A DNA stretch of 64,000 nucleotides from Mermis nigrescens. Its lineage: Eukaryota > Nematoda > Enoplea > Mermithida > Mermithidae. This document shows, one piece after another, positions 34,674-44,459 of the stretch. The stretch covers positions 14,904,304-14,968,303 of the forward strand of contig JAVLUZ010000145.1 of assembly GCA_036768485.1 (NCBI GenBank), written 5' to 3'. Below the pieces are notes generated by a model. That model was not told the origin of the DNA. It was given only the letters and a program-made list of their open reading frames with translations, and searched no databases. A program made the position numbers and the translations under genes. Each line of letters begins with the position of its first letter. The stretch's first letter is position 1.

Positions 34674-35752
34674 AGAGCTCTACCGGGACCGCCTTTTTTA
34701 CGAAGGCTGGGGCCGGGGCCTTGAAACATCATATAATGTGGTCATATGACGTCCCAAGCTGGCATTTCTTATTTAATATACATATGTGCGCTGCTCTTAT
34801 TCGTAACATATATTATAATAGTAGTGATGAAAAATAATAAAATTAAAATAATAACGATAATCCTATAATAATAAACAAATCTAATCATAATCACTACGCA
34901 TATGATCTTTACTCAAATTATGATCACATTCAGTTGAAAAATTTTATCTGTCTCATGATGAATACTTGTAAGTTGTTTATGATTGCATTTTAACTTTCTC
35001 CACTTAGTTTTTTAGCTTTCTAAGTAACCAAATGAATATTCCTGAAATTAAACTGATGAATATAAGAATTTCATGAGACATTGTATAAAAACAACTTAAT
35101 TTTGTACTAAGATTTTATGCAGTGAGTGAATTATTTTCGCATTTACTAGAGCCGCAGCAAATAGTCTTGCACGTTGGGTTTTTGGGTAAAGGAAAAATTT
35201 ACCGAGGTAGATAGTAAGATTAAGCTTAAAAACGGACAAAAGTAAGACTTTTTCATTAAAATGATTTAAATCGACCAGAACCTTAGAATTAACGTAGTTC
35301 TTGCGCATTTCAAACCTTTCTATTTATTCTTAAAAACCTTTTCGATAAGGCTCGATAAGCCCAGACCGTAATTGCTATGCAAACGCAGTTGTAACCTAAA
35401 ATTTCTAACTCGACACCATTTAACAATGGTTGTTGTTAGGTTCAAACTTGTTGGCTTCATTGATCGAGCTAAGTATCGATCCTATCAGTTTTATTGTCTC
35501 AAAAGAATTGAACGCCCTAAGTTCGTTGACATCTATAACAAAATAAAAGTTTGATTGATGGAACTTTAGTAATTTCAATCATGTTTGCAATCAAACAATG
35601 CAACAATTTGCATCTAGCAACAATATTAAATTTCAAGCCTAGTGCCGGAACTAGCACGGCTTCGCGCCGGGGCCAGGGCCTAGGCCCGTGCGCCCCGGTC
35701 CGGGGCCGGAGAGGTCCCGATGCCGAGGGCCAAGCTCCGGTACATCTCTACA
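34674..35752. repeat. Pair of GC-rich blocks with inverted ends, possible element
   Basis: GC-rich blocks at 34674-34725 and 35640-35750 stand out from AT-rich DNA. The outer ends AGAGCTCTACCGGGACC and (inverted) AGAGATGTACCGGAGC resemble each other, and both blocks hold GGGGCCGGGGCC or GGGGCCAGGGCC. The 0.9 kb between them is ordinary AT-rich DNA. This may be a degraded transposon. Confidence 0.3.
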
Positions 35753-36516
35753 GAAATGAGGAAAAGGCATTGTCTATAAAAAATTACTCATTTACAATAA
35801 ATTAAAATTATGCTTAGAAACTAATTTTGTACACTGTAGGTTTTTGAATGAAAGTCCGCAGTTCGCTTATCCAGACCGAACTAGCCACTTTGTTCTGCGG
35901 ATTTGACGCACATTTGCTCTTGTCCGATTCTAACATGCATAGCTTAGGGCTGCAAAAATTATGTTTACAAGTCTTGAACAAAAAGCTTAATTAAAAAGAT
36001 TAAAAAAGGAGCAGTCCGAAGGGATCAAGGCATTCACCTTCGGCTGCTGCATCCAGCGATGTATCAAGCGAGGTGTAGTCATGCAGTCGATAAGGGGGGT
36101 AGACTAATATCAAAAATACAACATTGTGAAATTACAAAAGTGCAGCATCATCTCTATGTATAACGATATAAATGTATTTTTTAACATTATAACAAGTTAA
36201 TTGTGATAGGGGGATGGTAAAAAATGTATAAAATACTAAATACTGATAATAGGGCATATGTACATGTCAAAGAGGCTTCCCGCTGCGGACTGATATACGC
36301 TGTAAAAGTTTATTAATCGAACATAAGGTCAAAACATTTTGCTATATCCATTGTGCCCTGATTTTCCGATTTTTTCGATTTTTCGACCTTAAAGATTTTC
36401 CAACTCTCGTTAAACACTCGTTAATCACTAGCTGAATGCCGATCGTTTACGTAAAAGATTGTTTAGGGGTGGTCTATCGATTTGATTTGAAGTTTAGGTA
36501 TATATAGAAAAAGAAT
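35753..36516. other. Intergenic, nothing recognised
   Basis: AT-rich, with a GC-richer patch at 36005-36100 that is open on the plus strand (SSPKGSRHSPSAAASSDVSS) but has no recognisable family or convincing splice sites. Confidence 0.4.
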
Positions 36517-36640
36517 TATAGTCTGTTTCATACAACTTCGGTCATAAATTTTAAAAGTCTCTCCGACAATAAGCTGACAGATTGCGATTATAGCATTGAT
36601 TTGATATATAATTATCGTAACCGTTATGTGAAACGGTACC

Positions 36641-36892
36641 GTCTCAACACTCCCACTGTCTCAACATTCCCACTGTCTCAACATTCCCACTGTCTCAACA
36701 CTCCCACTCGAATTCTCAACACTCCCACTGTCTCAACATTCCCACTGTCTCAACATTCCCACTGTCTCAACACTCCCACTCGAATTCTCAACACTCCCAC
36801 TGTCTCAACATTCCCACTGTCTCAACATTCCCACTGTCTCAACACTCCCACTCGAATTCTCAACACTCCCACTGTCTCAACATTCCCACTGT
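36641..36892 (+). repeat. FB1 left-arm minisatellite, 17-bp units in a 72-bp higher-order repeat
   Basis: Units GTCTCAACATTCCCACT and GTCTCAACACTCCCACT repeat. Every fourth unit is the 21-bp variant CGAATTCTCAACACTCCCACT with internal EcoRI-like GAATTC, giving a 72-bp period. The ORF across it is only a by-product. Confidence 0.95.
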
Positions 36893-37396
36893 CGCAATGC
36901 TAAACGGGACCATATATGAGCATGAAGCGTCTGGGTGGGGTCTAGAGACCCCCTCTCGCCCAAGAATCTGGCGAACTTCCTAGAATTGTTATCATTGATA
37001 CTTTTTGGGACTTGATCCCGTCTGGAGCCCCATAATTTTTACGCTGCCCATGCATGAACGGTAAATTTCACTTAAGGGCGATAAGATTTACAACCTTGCA
37101 CATATTCCAGTTCAGATTTAGGATTTTAAATATCACTTAATGGTGATAAGATCTACGACCTTGCACATATTCTACTTCAACGGATTTAGGATTTTACTGA
37201 CACGGATGCCACATGCCACTGTTTCGCAATTTCAATGGCGAAGCTATAGTAATTAGTTAGCAAGATTTAATGTCATCAAAAAATACATTAAGATGCAGGT
37301 ATCGCGAAATGCGTTTCATTTTTATCAACATGCGTGATGATAACAACGCTATATCCATTAACAGTTTAACCAAGAAGATATATAATCTTTATGTAA

Positions 37397-37600
37397 TGTT
37401 ATCTAATATTAAAGGTCAGGACCCGCCAACTTCAGGCAGGAGCTCCAGCGCGTCCACGGGATCCTCGTTATGTCGCTGTGGACAATGGAATAGTGCGTGC
37501 CAAAGAAAATTTTGCACGCGAAATCATCGGGGTCCAGCCTGAACAGCTGATTGAAAATGCACGCGGTTATTTGAATCACTTAATATATCTTCTTGGTTAA
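37397..37600 (+). pseudogene. Unrecognised coding-like segment in the FB1 loop
   Basis: A frame stays open from 37397 to a TAA at 37598-37600 (67 codons) and shows no ATG near its start. An acceptor-like ACTTCAG precedes 37436, after which it reads AGAPARPRDPRYVAVDNGIV and later FAREIIGVQPEQLIENARGY. The GC content and codon texture differ from the flanking arms. Its last dozen codons enter the right arm. I do not recognise the family. It could be a captured host exon, a remnant of the element's own gene or chance. A second open frame over the same DNA (SSSASTGSSLCRCGQW) looks less protein-like. Confidence 0.35.
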
Positions 37601-38070
37601 ACCGTTAATGGATATAGCGTTGTTATCATCACGCATGTTGATAAAAATGAAACGCATTTCGCGATACCTGCATCTTAATGTATTTTTTGATGACATTAAA
37701 TCTTGCTAACTAATAACCATAGCTTCGCCATTGAAATTGCGAAACAGTGGCATGTGGCATCCGTGTCAGTAAAATCCTAAATCCGAAGTAGAATATGTGC
37801 AAGGTCATAGATCTTATCACCATTAAGTGATATTTAAAATCCTAAATCTGAACTGGAATATGTGCAAGGTTGTAAATCTTATCGCCCTTAAGTGAAATTT
37901 ACCGTTCATGCATGGGCAGCGTAAAAATTATGGGGCTCCGGACGGGATCAAGTCCCAAAAGGTATCAATGATAACAATTCTAGGAAGTTCGCCAGGTTCT
38001 TGGGCGAGAGGGGGTCTCTAGACCCCACCCAGACGCTTCATGCTCATATATGGTCCCGTTTAGCATTGCG

Positions 38071-38320
38071 ACAGTGGGAATGTTGAGACAGTGGGAGTGT
38101 TGAGAATTCGAGTGGGAGTGTTGAGACAGTGGGATTGTTGAGACAGTGGGAATGTTGAGACAGTGGGAGTGTTGAGAATTCGAGTGGGAGTGTTGAGACA
38201 GTGGGAATGTTGAGACAGTGGGAATGTTGAGACAGTGGGAGTGTTGAGAATTCGAGTGGGAGTGTTGAGACAGTGGGAATGTTGAGACAGTGGGAATGTT
38301 GAGACGGTGGGAGTGTTGAG
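38071..38320 (-). repeat. FB1 right-arm minisatellite (mirror of left arm)
   Basis: The inverse array AGTGGGAATGTTGAGAC / AGTGGGAGTGTTGAGAATTCG has the same 72-bp higher order. Single-base differences from the left arm (for example GTGGGATTGTT) show the arms are not being kept strictly identical. Confidence 0.95.
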
Positions 38321-38399
38321 GCACGATCATGTGAAACAGACTATAGATACAATGCCTATTTATTAATTATTAACTTGTTCTCCCGAACAGGGTATCTGC

Positions 38400-38852
38400 T
38401 CTATCAACAGCAATCCAGGATTTTCTGACAGGGGGAGCGGAACTCCAAGTTTTCATAAAGTGTCAAAATTTGTGGTCAGTCCATTATGCTTAAAGTAGCG
38501 GTTTTTTGGCGGCTTTTGATAAACAGAATCATTTGTGATCCGGAAAAAAATGAAAATTTTTGAAAGTTTCACGGAAAACGCACAAAATTAAGGCAAAAAA
38601 TCGGCACAAAACACCAAAAAATACTCGAGAAATCATTGTAAGGACTAGAAAATCCTTGTTCTGTATATTAACTACTTCTGACGTAAAAATAAAATTTTTA
38701 GAGCTCCAAGAAAATCAGTAAATGTCATTAATGTAAACAAAATTACAAAAAATGACTTAAATCATCAAAAAATACACGTTTTTCTCTATTGCGTCTAATA
38801 GTTTTTGACGACAGGGGGCGGCCGTCCCTTCACCCTCCTAAATCCGTGCTTG
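38400..38852 (+). mobile_element. Degenerate hAT-type MITE
   Basis: Starts near CAGCAATCCAGGATTTTCTG and ends near CCTCCTAAATCCGTGCTTG. The interior is close to 10304-10682 (GCTTAAAGTAGCGGTTTTTT). No clear target duplication. Confidence 0.65.
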
Positions 38853-39022
38853 TGTTGTATGTAGGTGCCTACATCTGCAGTTATTGAGTAAATTTGCGAG
38901 TGAAAGTTTCTAGCTAAGAAAAGTTGAGGCACAATACCTGCTGTTTACATCAAATTATGTTCTTGTAATTTTTTATAGATTAATCTTGGGATAATTGGTA
39001 AACAAACTCAGCTTTGTAATCC

Positions 39023-39191
39023 TATAGTCTGTTTCACACAACTTCGGTCATAAATTTCAAAACTATCTCCGACAATAAGCTGACAGATTGCGATTAAAGC
39101 ATTGATATGATATATAATTATCGTGACCCTCGGCTTACTGTCGATGAAAATTCTTAGAATTTATGCACGAAGTTATGTAAAACAGACTATA
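39023..39191 (+). mobile_element. Palindromic MITE
   Basis: TATAGTCTGTTTCACACAAC to GTTATGTAAAACAGACTATA with the family interior CCGACAATAAGCTGACAGAT. The copy is nearly intact. Confidence 0.9.
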
Positions 39192-39776
39192 GCTTGACAG
39201 AATGAAAAGCGTGTGTCGCATGATTAAACAGATAAGTCAATCATTGATAAACGCGAATCGCCTATGTAAAATTTGAGAGTGGTCCATAGCTTTGAAGAAA
39301 TGTAATGAAAGATTTAGTCAAGCTGTGCAGTGTCTCCTAATGATTTATCAATAGGTTCACTCGTTTCCACCCTCGTCTGGTCAACCTACTCATGGTCGAG
39401 GAATCGGGACAGATGCAAAAATGGGACGGTCGGAGAATCGTTAATATTTCGTTTTTACAAATTGCTTTATCCGAAAAACTTCTATGCCAATTGAGAATCG
39501 GGCAGGGACGGTCGAAGAAAAGAAACAAAGTGGCGATCTTTACTGCGTTGTACATCCTACATAATTGAATGTTGTGAGATTTTAGTCTTCCGAAAATTAT
39601 TCAAATTTCGTCGCCTGCGCCATAAAAGCAGCGACGAGAAAATTGAATACTATCTTTTTATCGTGTATGCGGTTAAGCACCGTTTCAGCTAGATAATATA
39701 GAAACCGAAGTCTGGGTCTGTTTAACCTGAAACTGTCTGCGCCCGGTTCACAATGGTTTATTTCGAATATCAAATC
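39192..39776. other. Intergenic, nothing recognised
   Basis: AT-rich. The minus-strand ORF at 39337-39555 has no recognised domain. Confidence 0.4.
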
Positions 39777-41040
39777 TTAGGTAGCGCGTTAGCGCAGTAC
39801 CTATAATATGCTTGGGTACCCCCAACACCTGTGCACCCCCTACAGCTATAACGGGACACTTCTGGAAGGTGCGGTTTTTTTAAAAGAAAGATAATAAAAA
39901 AATTCGCTGCCCGTGTTTTTTTGTTTTTCTTGAAACTCAAAATTGACTGTGTAAAGAAGGTGTAAAAGTTTTTGTGTAACGTTATAACATAGGACAAATT
40001 TTGGGACCTTTTTACTGCGGCATGTGGACAACTGAGTATTGATGACTCGAAGGATTGAACAGGATAGGATAATAGAGGGATGAATTCTTCAGATGACACT
40101 TTTTTTGTTTTTTGAAATTCGCATTAGTTATCGAATGGCAGTGTAAAGAGTGCGAAAATCTGGGGGTGAAAAAGCACTTTTTGGTCGAGTTTTCAACCTG
40201 CCTATGTCCGATACTAACTCCGGTTATGAGTTTTTTAAAATGTTTTCTGACAGAAATGTAGAGCGGATCAAGGGCTACATTCTGCATATAAGCAAAGTCT
40301 TCTATGCTCTATGGTGAGTTAGATCCTGGGGTTTAAAGTTTACACTCTAGTGGATGGTGTAAAAAAACGGATTTTAACTAAGATTTCTCTGCCAAATTTT
40401 TCCGCTTATGAGTCAGTGTAAATCGAAGACAGCATTAATAAAGTGCCTCTCAGGGGCTAAACATCGCAGCAAACCGCATTTAAAAAACGCAATATTGAGT
40501 TATTTATGGGGGTGTAAAGTTCGAAATCAGAGGTAAAAAATGGGCGAAAAAACACGTTTTTTACGAAGTTTGATTGATAAATCATACCAAATAATTTTTG
40601 CAACAGAATTTTGGCACACAGGAATGTACTACGATTTAAAAGCTACAAATTGTACCAAACCGAATTTCTTTAAACTCAATGGGGAGTTCGGTACGGAATT
40701 TTAAAGTTTACAGTGTTCTAAATGATGGAAAATACGTTTTTTGTTGCGTTTTTTGTTCGCCACTTTCTCCGTCCAGAAGTCGGGATAAGTCTAATAGAAT
40801 AAAAATAAAGTGCTTTATATCGGATGCATGTCAAAGCAAATTGTCTATACATTAATATTTAGCGAGTGTAAAGTCAAAAATTTGGAGTTTAAAATGCGTT
40901 TCTGTCTTGTTTTTCTGCCTGCTTCTCCGGTTACGAGTCAGGGACACGTTTATCAAGTCTAGAAATGGACCAGGAACCAAATTTGATATGCCAGTCTGGC
41001 ACATATGTTTACACTCTACGGTGTTGTAAAGTAGGAACCA
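39777..41040 (+). repeat. Hairpin-ended repeat family with diverged tandem units
   Basis: Starts with the hairpin TAGGTAGCGCGTTAGCGCAG/TACCTA, then GGTACCCCC and GGGACACTTCTGGAAGGTGC. From 40140 on, units with GTGTAAAG(T), a CGTTTTTT patch and CCGGTTA(C/T)GAGTC-like words recur every 120-185 bases. An inverted copy lies at 3860-4960. The short ORFs within are overlapping and repetitive and are not called. The repeat abuts the Penelope element. Confidence 0.6.
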
Positions 41041-41059
41041 CACCCCTACTCCAGCAGCA

Positions 41060-41332
41060 TTGGTTGGTCAGATTGCTTCCCCCTCTGCTACTGAAGTCAA
41101 TTTTCCGAATATTTTTAGTCAATTAAGGCATATTGGGAGAAAATCGCTTGTCAATCAAACAACTTCAGCTAGTCAGATTACTTCCACTACTGCTACGACA
41201 TCTAGGATGGGTGGAGGTAAGGGCGGGTTGGAGGGCCTGGTGAGTTTTAGACTTAAGAAGTTTTTCTTTATTATTGCATTTCTTTTTCAAGATTCGTTTA
41301 AAGCTAAATATATTCACAAATTTGAAGAATAA
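41060..41332 (+). CDS. Small ORF upstream of and overlapping the Penelope ORF
   Basis: 90 codons in a different frame from the main ORF, Ser/Thr-rich at first (SASQITSTTATTSRMGGGKG) and overlapping it by about 60 bases. It may be the original N terminus of the polyprotein separated by an indel, or the main ORF may begin at its own ATG. No domain is recognised. Confidence 0.35.
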   Translation: MVGQIASPSATEVNFPNIFSQLRHIGRKSLVNQTTSASQITSTTATTSRMGGGKGGLEGLVSFRLKKFFFIIAFLFQDSFKAKYIHKFEE

Positions 41333-43760
41333 GTATGATCATGGAGTTGTGTTACTTTTGAGAAAAGTTGAGAAGCTTCAACTTCGCTATGATAAGCTTC
41401 AGTTGGATGTTGCATTTCTTAGAGAATGCATTGATAATGATTTGCTTCCTAAATTTCTGGCTTTCAAGGTTTCTAATCGGATGCTTAAGCGTTCTAGATG
41501 TTACATAACATGCCAGAGGCTTCTGCTAAATGAGGAATTGAAAGTTAAAATCAAAGAGGTTGAAAGAGTCCTAAGAGATTTGAAGGCGCAGATTTCTTTG
41601 TTTAATTCACGAGTATCCTGGCTGGATTCTCAGGTAGCATTAACATACATTAGACGCAATGTGTCTAAATCTCTCAACCATGTTAGACAGTTGCATAGCA
41701 AGAAGGTAAAAAACTTGCTTATGCATAAAAGTGTCAATAGTATCGATCCTGAAAAGGTTGTAGTTAATTTAAGTAACCGAGTTTTGACAGCTCATGAGAA
41801 GCTTGTGTTGTCTTATGGTATGAAGTACTCTATTACACCTAGGAAGATCGAGTATGGTGATTATCTGCTACCTTTTGAGAAACTGATGGGTTTCCTCAAG
41901 AAACAAACTGCCTTTAACTGTGACAATGTAAAAATGCAAATGATCAAGAATCAATTGCGAGACATTGCTCTTAGCTCATATTTTACTTATGATAAGAAGC
42001 ATTGCGATAATCTATCAAAGCGTGACTATGAAATCCTCAGCAATCTGTCAAAAGATAAGAATATCATTGTTCTAAAGGCAGATAAGGGTAATCAAGTAGT
42101 AATTCTGAACAAAGATGACTACATTAGGAAGTTGAATGATGTCTTGAATGATATCTCAAAGTTCAAAGTCATTGACTGTAATCCTTGTCAGTTTATACGC
42201 TCAGTTGAGAAACGCATATCAGCCCATATACTGAAGGTTCATAAACAGAATGGACTATCTGCTGATGTCTATAAAAGTATAAATCCTGTAGGATGCAGTT
42301 ATGGCAGGCTATATGGCTTGCCTAAGACTCATAAGAGAGATGTTCCTTTAAGACCAATCTTGTCAGCCATCAACACTCCAACTTATAAGTTGGCTAAGTA
42401 TTTTGTGCCGATCCTACAAGACATAAGTACTAATGAATACACTTTATGTGACACTGGTAGTTTCCTGACAAGACTCAAGGCTTTTACATTCAAAAGCCAT
42501 CATTTTATGGCTAGTCTTGATGTTCAAAGCTTGTTCACTAATATTCCACTCAATGAGACCATTGACATATGTATTAGGAAACTATTTGATGATCAGAATG
42601 TCGTGTTAGTAAATAACATGAATTGTCATCAATTCAAACTGCTTCTAGAACTCGCAGTTAAAGAGTGTTACTTTACGTGTAATGGTAAAATCTATCAACA
42701 GATAGATGGTGTTGCTATGGGTAATCCGCTTGGCCCAGTTCTTGCCAACATTTTCTTGAGCCATCATGAAACAAAGTGGCTCAGAGACTGTAGTATAAAG
42801 ATTAGACCCAAGTTTTATGTACGTTATGTTGATGACACATTTGTAGTGTTTTCTGACAGAAATCAGCCTAGAAAGTTCTGTGATTACATGAATCAGCAAC
42901 ATCCTAATATGAATTTCACATTTGAAACTGAATGTGACAAGAAATTAAATTTCCTTGATGTGCTTGTTGAAAGGAAGTCCGATGATATTGTTACATCAAC
43001 ATATCAGAAACCCACATTTTCTGGCCTTTATGCCAAATTGTCTAGCTTCATTCCTTTTGCCTATAAAGTTGGTTTAATAAAGACACTTGTGAGTCGTATT
43101 CACATGATTTGTAACTCATATCAGACTTTTGTCTCTGATATTGACAAGCTGAAGCAGACTCTACTGCAAAATGAGTATCCGCTTAGCTTGATTGATAAGG
43201 TCATATCAGACTTTATGACAAAAGTTTATAATAAGAGTGATGACATAAAATTTGGGTGTGATAAACTATGCTATTCTCTTGTTTTGCCTTACACTGGTGT
43301 GCATGGCTACAATGTACGCAGCAGAATTCTAAAGGTTATATCTGCATTTTACCCTCAGATTAGAGTAAGGTTTGTTTACAAACCTGTTATGTGTATCAGC
43401 CGGTTTTTCAAGAACAAGGATGCTGTACCTGCTAAGCTACTCTCAAATTTAGTATATAAGTATACGTGTTCTAGCTGTATGGCTAGTTACATCGGTGAAA
43501 CTCGCCGACATTTTGGGAGTAGAATGGCAGAGCATACTGGCATCTCATTTGCTACAGGAAAGCCAATTCAGGGTGATAGTTTATCTGCTATTCACAAACA
43601 TATCTCAAATAGCAATCATCCAATTACATCAGATTGCTTCAAGGTTATCAGTCGAGCATCCAACTCTTTTGATCTTTTAATCAAGGAGTCATTATACATA
43701 GCACGTGATCGTCCTATTCTCAACAATAATGTTTCATCATATCCTTTAAATTTGTTTTAA
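41274..43760 (+). CDS. Penelope-like reverse transcriptase with GIY-YIG endonuclease
   Basis: 828 codons without a stop. A lysine-rich, partly helical N-terminal region is followed by the RT: VLKADKGNQVVILNKDDY near residue 265, YGLPKTHKRDVPLRPILS, SLDVQSLFTNIPLNETI (motif A), GVAMGNPLGPVLANIFL (motif B) and YVDD at residues 518-521 (catalytic aspartates). A C-terminal GIY-YIG-type endonuclease follows, with CSSCMASYIGETRRHFGSRM (YIG at about 739-741) and ESLYIARDRPILN. This fused layout defines canonical Penelope elements, which reverse-transcribe from a self-made nick. All key residues seen are intact, so the ORF could be functional. The first 15 codons (MHFFFKIRLKLNIFTNL) may be spurious; the start is uncertain. 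Confidence 0.95.
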   Translation: MHFFFKIRLKLNIFTNLKNKYDHGVVLLLRKVEKLQLRYDKLQLDVAFLRECIDNDLLPKFLAFKVSNRMLKRSRCYITCQRLLLNEELKVKIKEVERVLRDLKAQISLFNSRVSWLDSQVALTYIRRNVSKSLNHVRQLHSKKVKNLLMHKSVNSIDPEKVVVNLSNRVLTAHEKLVLSYGMKYSITPRKIEYGDYLLPFEKLMGFLKKQTAFNCDNVKMQMIKNQLRDIALSSYFTYDKKHCDNLSKRDYEILSNLSKDKNIIVLKADKGNQVVILNKDDYIRKLNDVLNDISKFKVIDCNPCQFIRSVEKRISAHILKVHKQNGLSADVYKSINPVGCSYGRLYGLPKTHKRDVPLRPILSAINTPTYKLAKYFVPILQDISTNEYTLCDTGSFLTRLKAFTFKSHHFMASLDVQSLFTNIPLNETIDICIRKLFDDQNVVLVNNMNCHQFKLLLELAVKECYFTCNGKIYQQIDGVAMGNPLGPVLANIFLSHHETKWLRDCSIKIRPKFYVRYVDDTFVVFSDRNQPRKFCDYMNQQHPNMNFTFETECDKKLNFLDVLVERKSDDIVTSTYQKPTFSGLYAKLSSFIPFAYKVGLIKTLVSRIHMICNSYQTFVSDIDKLKQTLLQNEYPLSLIDKVISDFMTKVYNKSDDIKFGCDKLCYSLVLPYTGVHGYNVRSRILKVISAFYPQIRVRFVYKPVMCISRFFKNKDAVPAKLLSNLVYKYTCSSCMASYIGETRRHFGSRMAEHTGISFATGKPIQGDSLSAIHKHISNSNHPITSDCFKVISRASNSFDLLIKESLYIARDRPILNNNVSSYPLNLF

Positions 43761-43886
43761 TTTACCACATTTTTCTTTTTCTTAAAGCTTTAAATCTTTT
43801 ATTATTATCTTTATAATTTAATGGTAGGTTTAAACTTTAAGTTCCTCTTAGTTTACAACTCTCGCTTAGCAAGCTCATTTTTCAAA
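43758..43886 (+). repeat. Penelope 3' repeat, copy 1
   Basis: Contains TTTAATGGTAGGTTTAAACT and CTCGCTTAGCAAGCTCATTT; repeated about 440 bases further on. Confidence 0.85.
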
Positions 43887-44196
43887 ACATGGAGAGCTAT
43901 CGTTTAATTGATGTAAATTGCCTGCAAAAGTGGTTTAAAATGAACCAGCAATCACACTACTGTGCACAGAAGTCGACAAAGATATGCAGCTTTATTGTAA
44001 TCATGTACATTAATAAGCCGTAAACTGTTAGTATTCTCTACACCTAGTAGTTGTGTAAAGTTTGCACTATTTATTTGTTGTTAATATGTAGTCTATACTA
44101 CAAATTTATTTTACTACCAAATCAAAGCGTTAGTGTTCCTTACATTTGATATTTGCGTGAAGTTTTTGAATTTTTGCCGAAAAACTTTGCCTTCTA

Positions 44197-44334
44197 ATTT
44201 ACCAACATCCCGCCTTTTCCATTTTCTTAAAGTTTAAAATCTTTTATAAGTCTCTTAATAATTTAATGGTAGGTTTTAACTTTAAGTTTCTCTTGGTTTA
44301 CAACTCTCGCTTAGCAAGCTCATTTTTCAAAACT
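44197..44334 (+). repeat. Penelope 3' repeat, copy 2
   Basis: Same blocks as 43758-43886 with scattered substitutions (TTTAATGGTAGGTTTTAACT, CTCGCTTAGCAAGCTCATTT). Between the two copies lies about 310 bases of unrecognised sequence. Confidence 0.85.
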
Positions 44335-44459
44335 TTTTCATAGTGATCAGATTAGTCGCGTTTAGTTTGGAATTGGTGGACGGTCGTTATTTTATTACTC
44401 GGCTTAAATAAACCAAGTGACTATCTTTTGATTATTTTCTTTATCGCAAATTCAAACAC

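Larger units (their letters stand above)
36635..38328. mobile_element. Foldback (long inverted repeat) transposon FB1, 1.69 kb, 9-bp target duplication
   Basis: Arms of about 750 bases (36635 to about 37392 and about 37578 to 38328) are near-perfect inverted copies around a roughly 185-base loop. The element is flanked by ATGTGAAAC at 36626-36634 and 38329-38337, an exact 9-bp target duplication inside a palindromic MITE. The termini are GGTACCGTCTCAACAC and, inverted, GATCGTGCCTCAACAC. Each arm starts with a 17-bp minisatellite and continues with unique sequence, for example GGTCTAGAGACCCCCTCTCG. No transposase is present. 9-bp duplications are known for Drosophila FB and MULE-type elements, so a MULE-related transposase acting in trans is inferred. 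Confidence 0.93.
36517..38345 (+). mobile_element. Palindromic MITE split by a foldback element
   Basis: Left part 36517-36634 matches the palindromic MITE from TATAGTCTGTTTCATACAAC to ATTATCGTAACC, then jumps to its right end GTTATGTGAAAC, so an internal piece is missing. The outermost bases ATGTGAAACAGACTATA reappear at 38329-38345 after the foldback element. Confidence 0.85.
41041..44340 (+). mobile_element. Penelope-like retroelement
   Basis: An element of about 3.3 kb centred on an uninterrupted RT plus GIY-YIG ORF. Downstream of the ORF a block of about 130 bases (43758-43886) is repeated at 44197-44334, which may reflect the tandem or LTR-like arrangement known for Penelope elements. 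Exact element boundaries were not found and no target duplication was identified. Confidence 0.85.

Noticed and set aside
36601..38330. His/Ser/Thr/Pro repeat ORFs at 36601-36903 and 37980-38330
   Set aside because: By-products of the FB1 terminal minisatellites.
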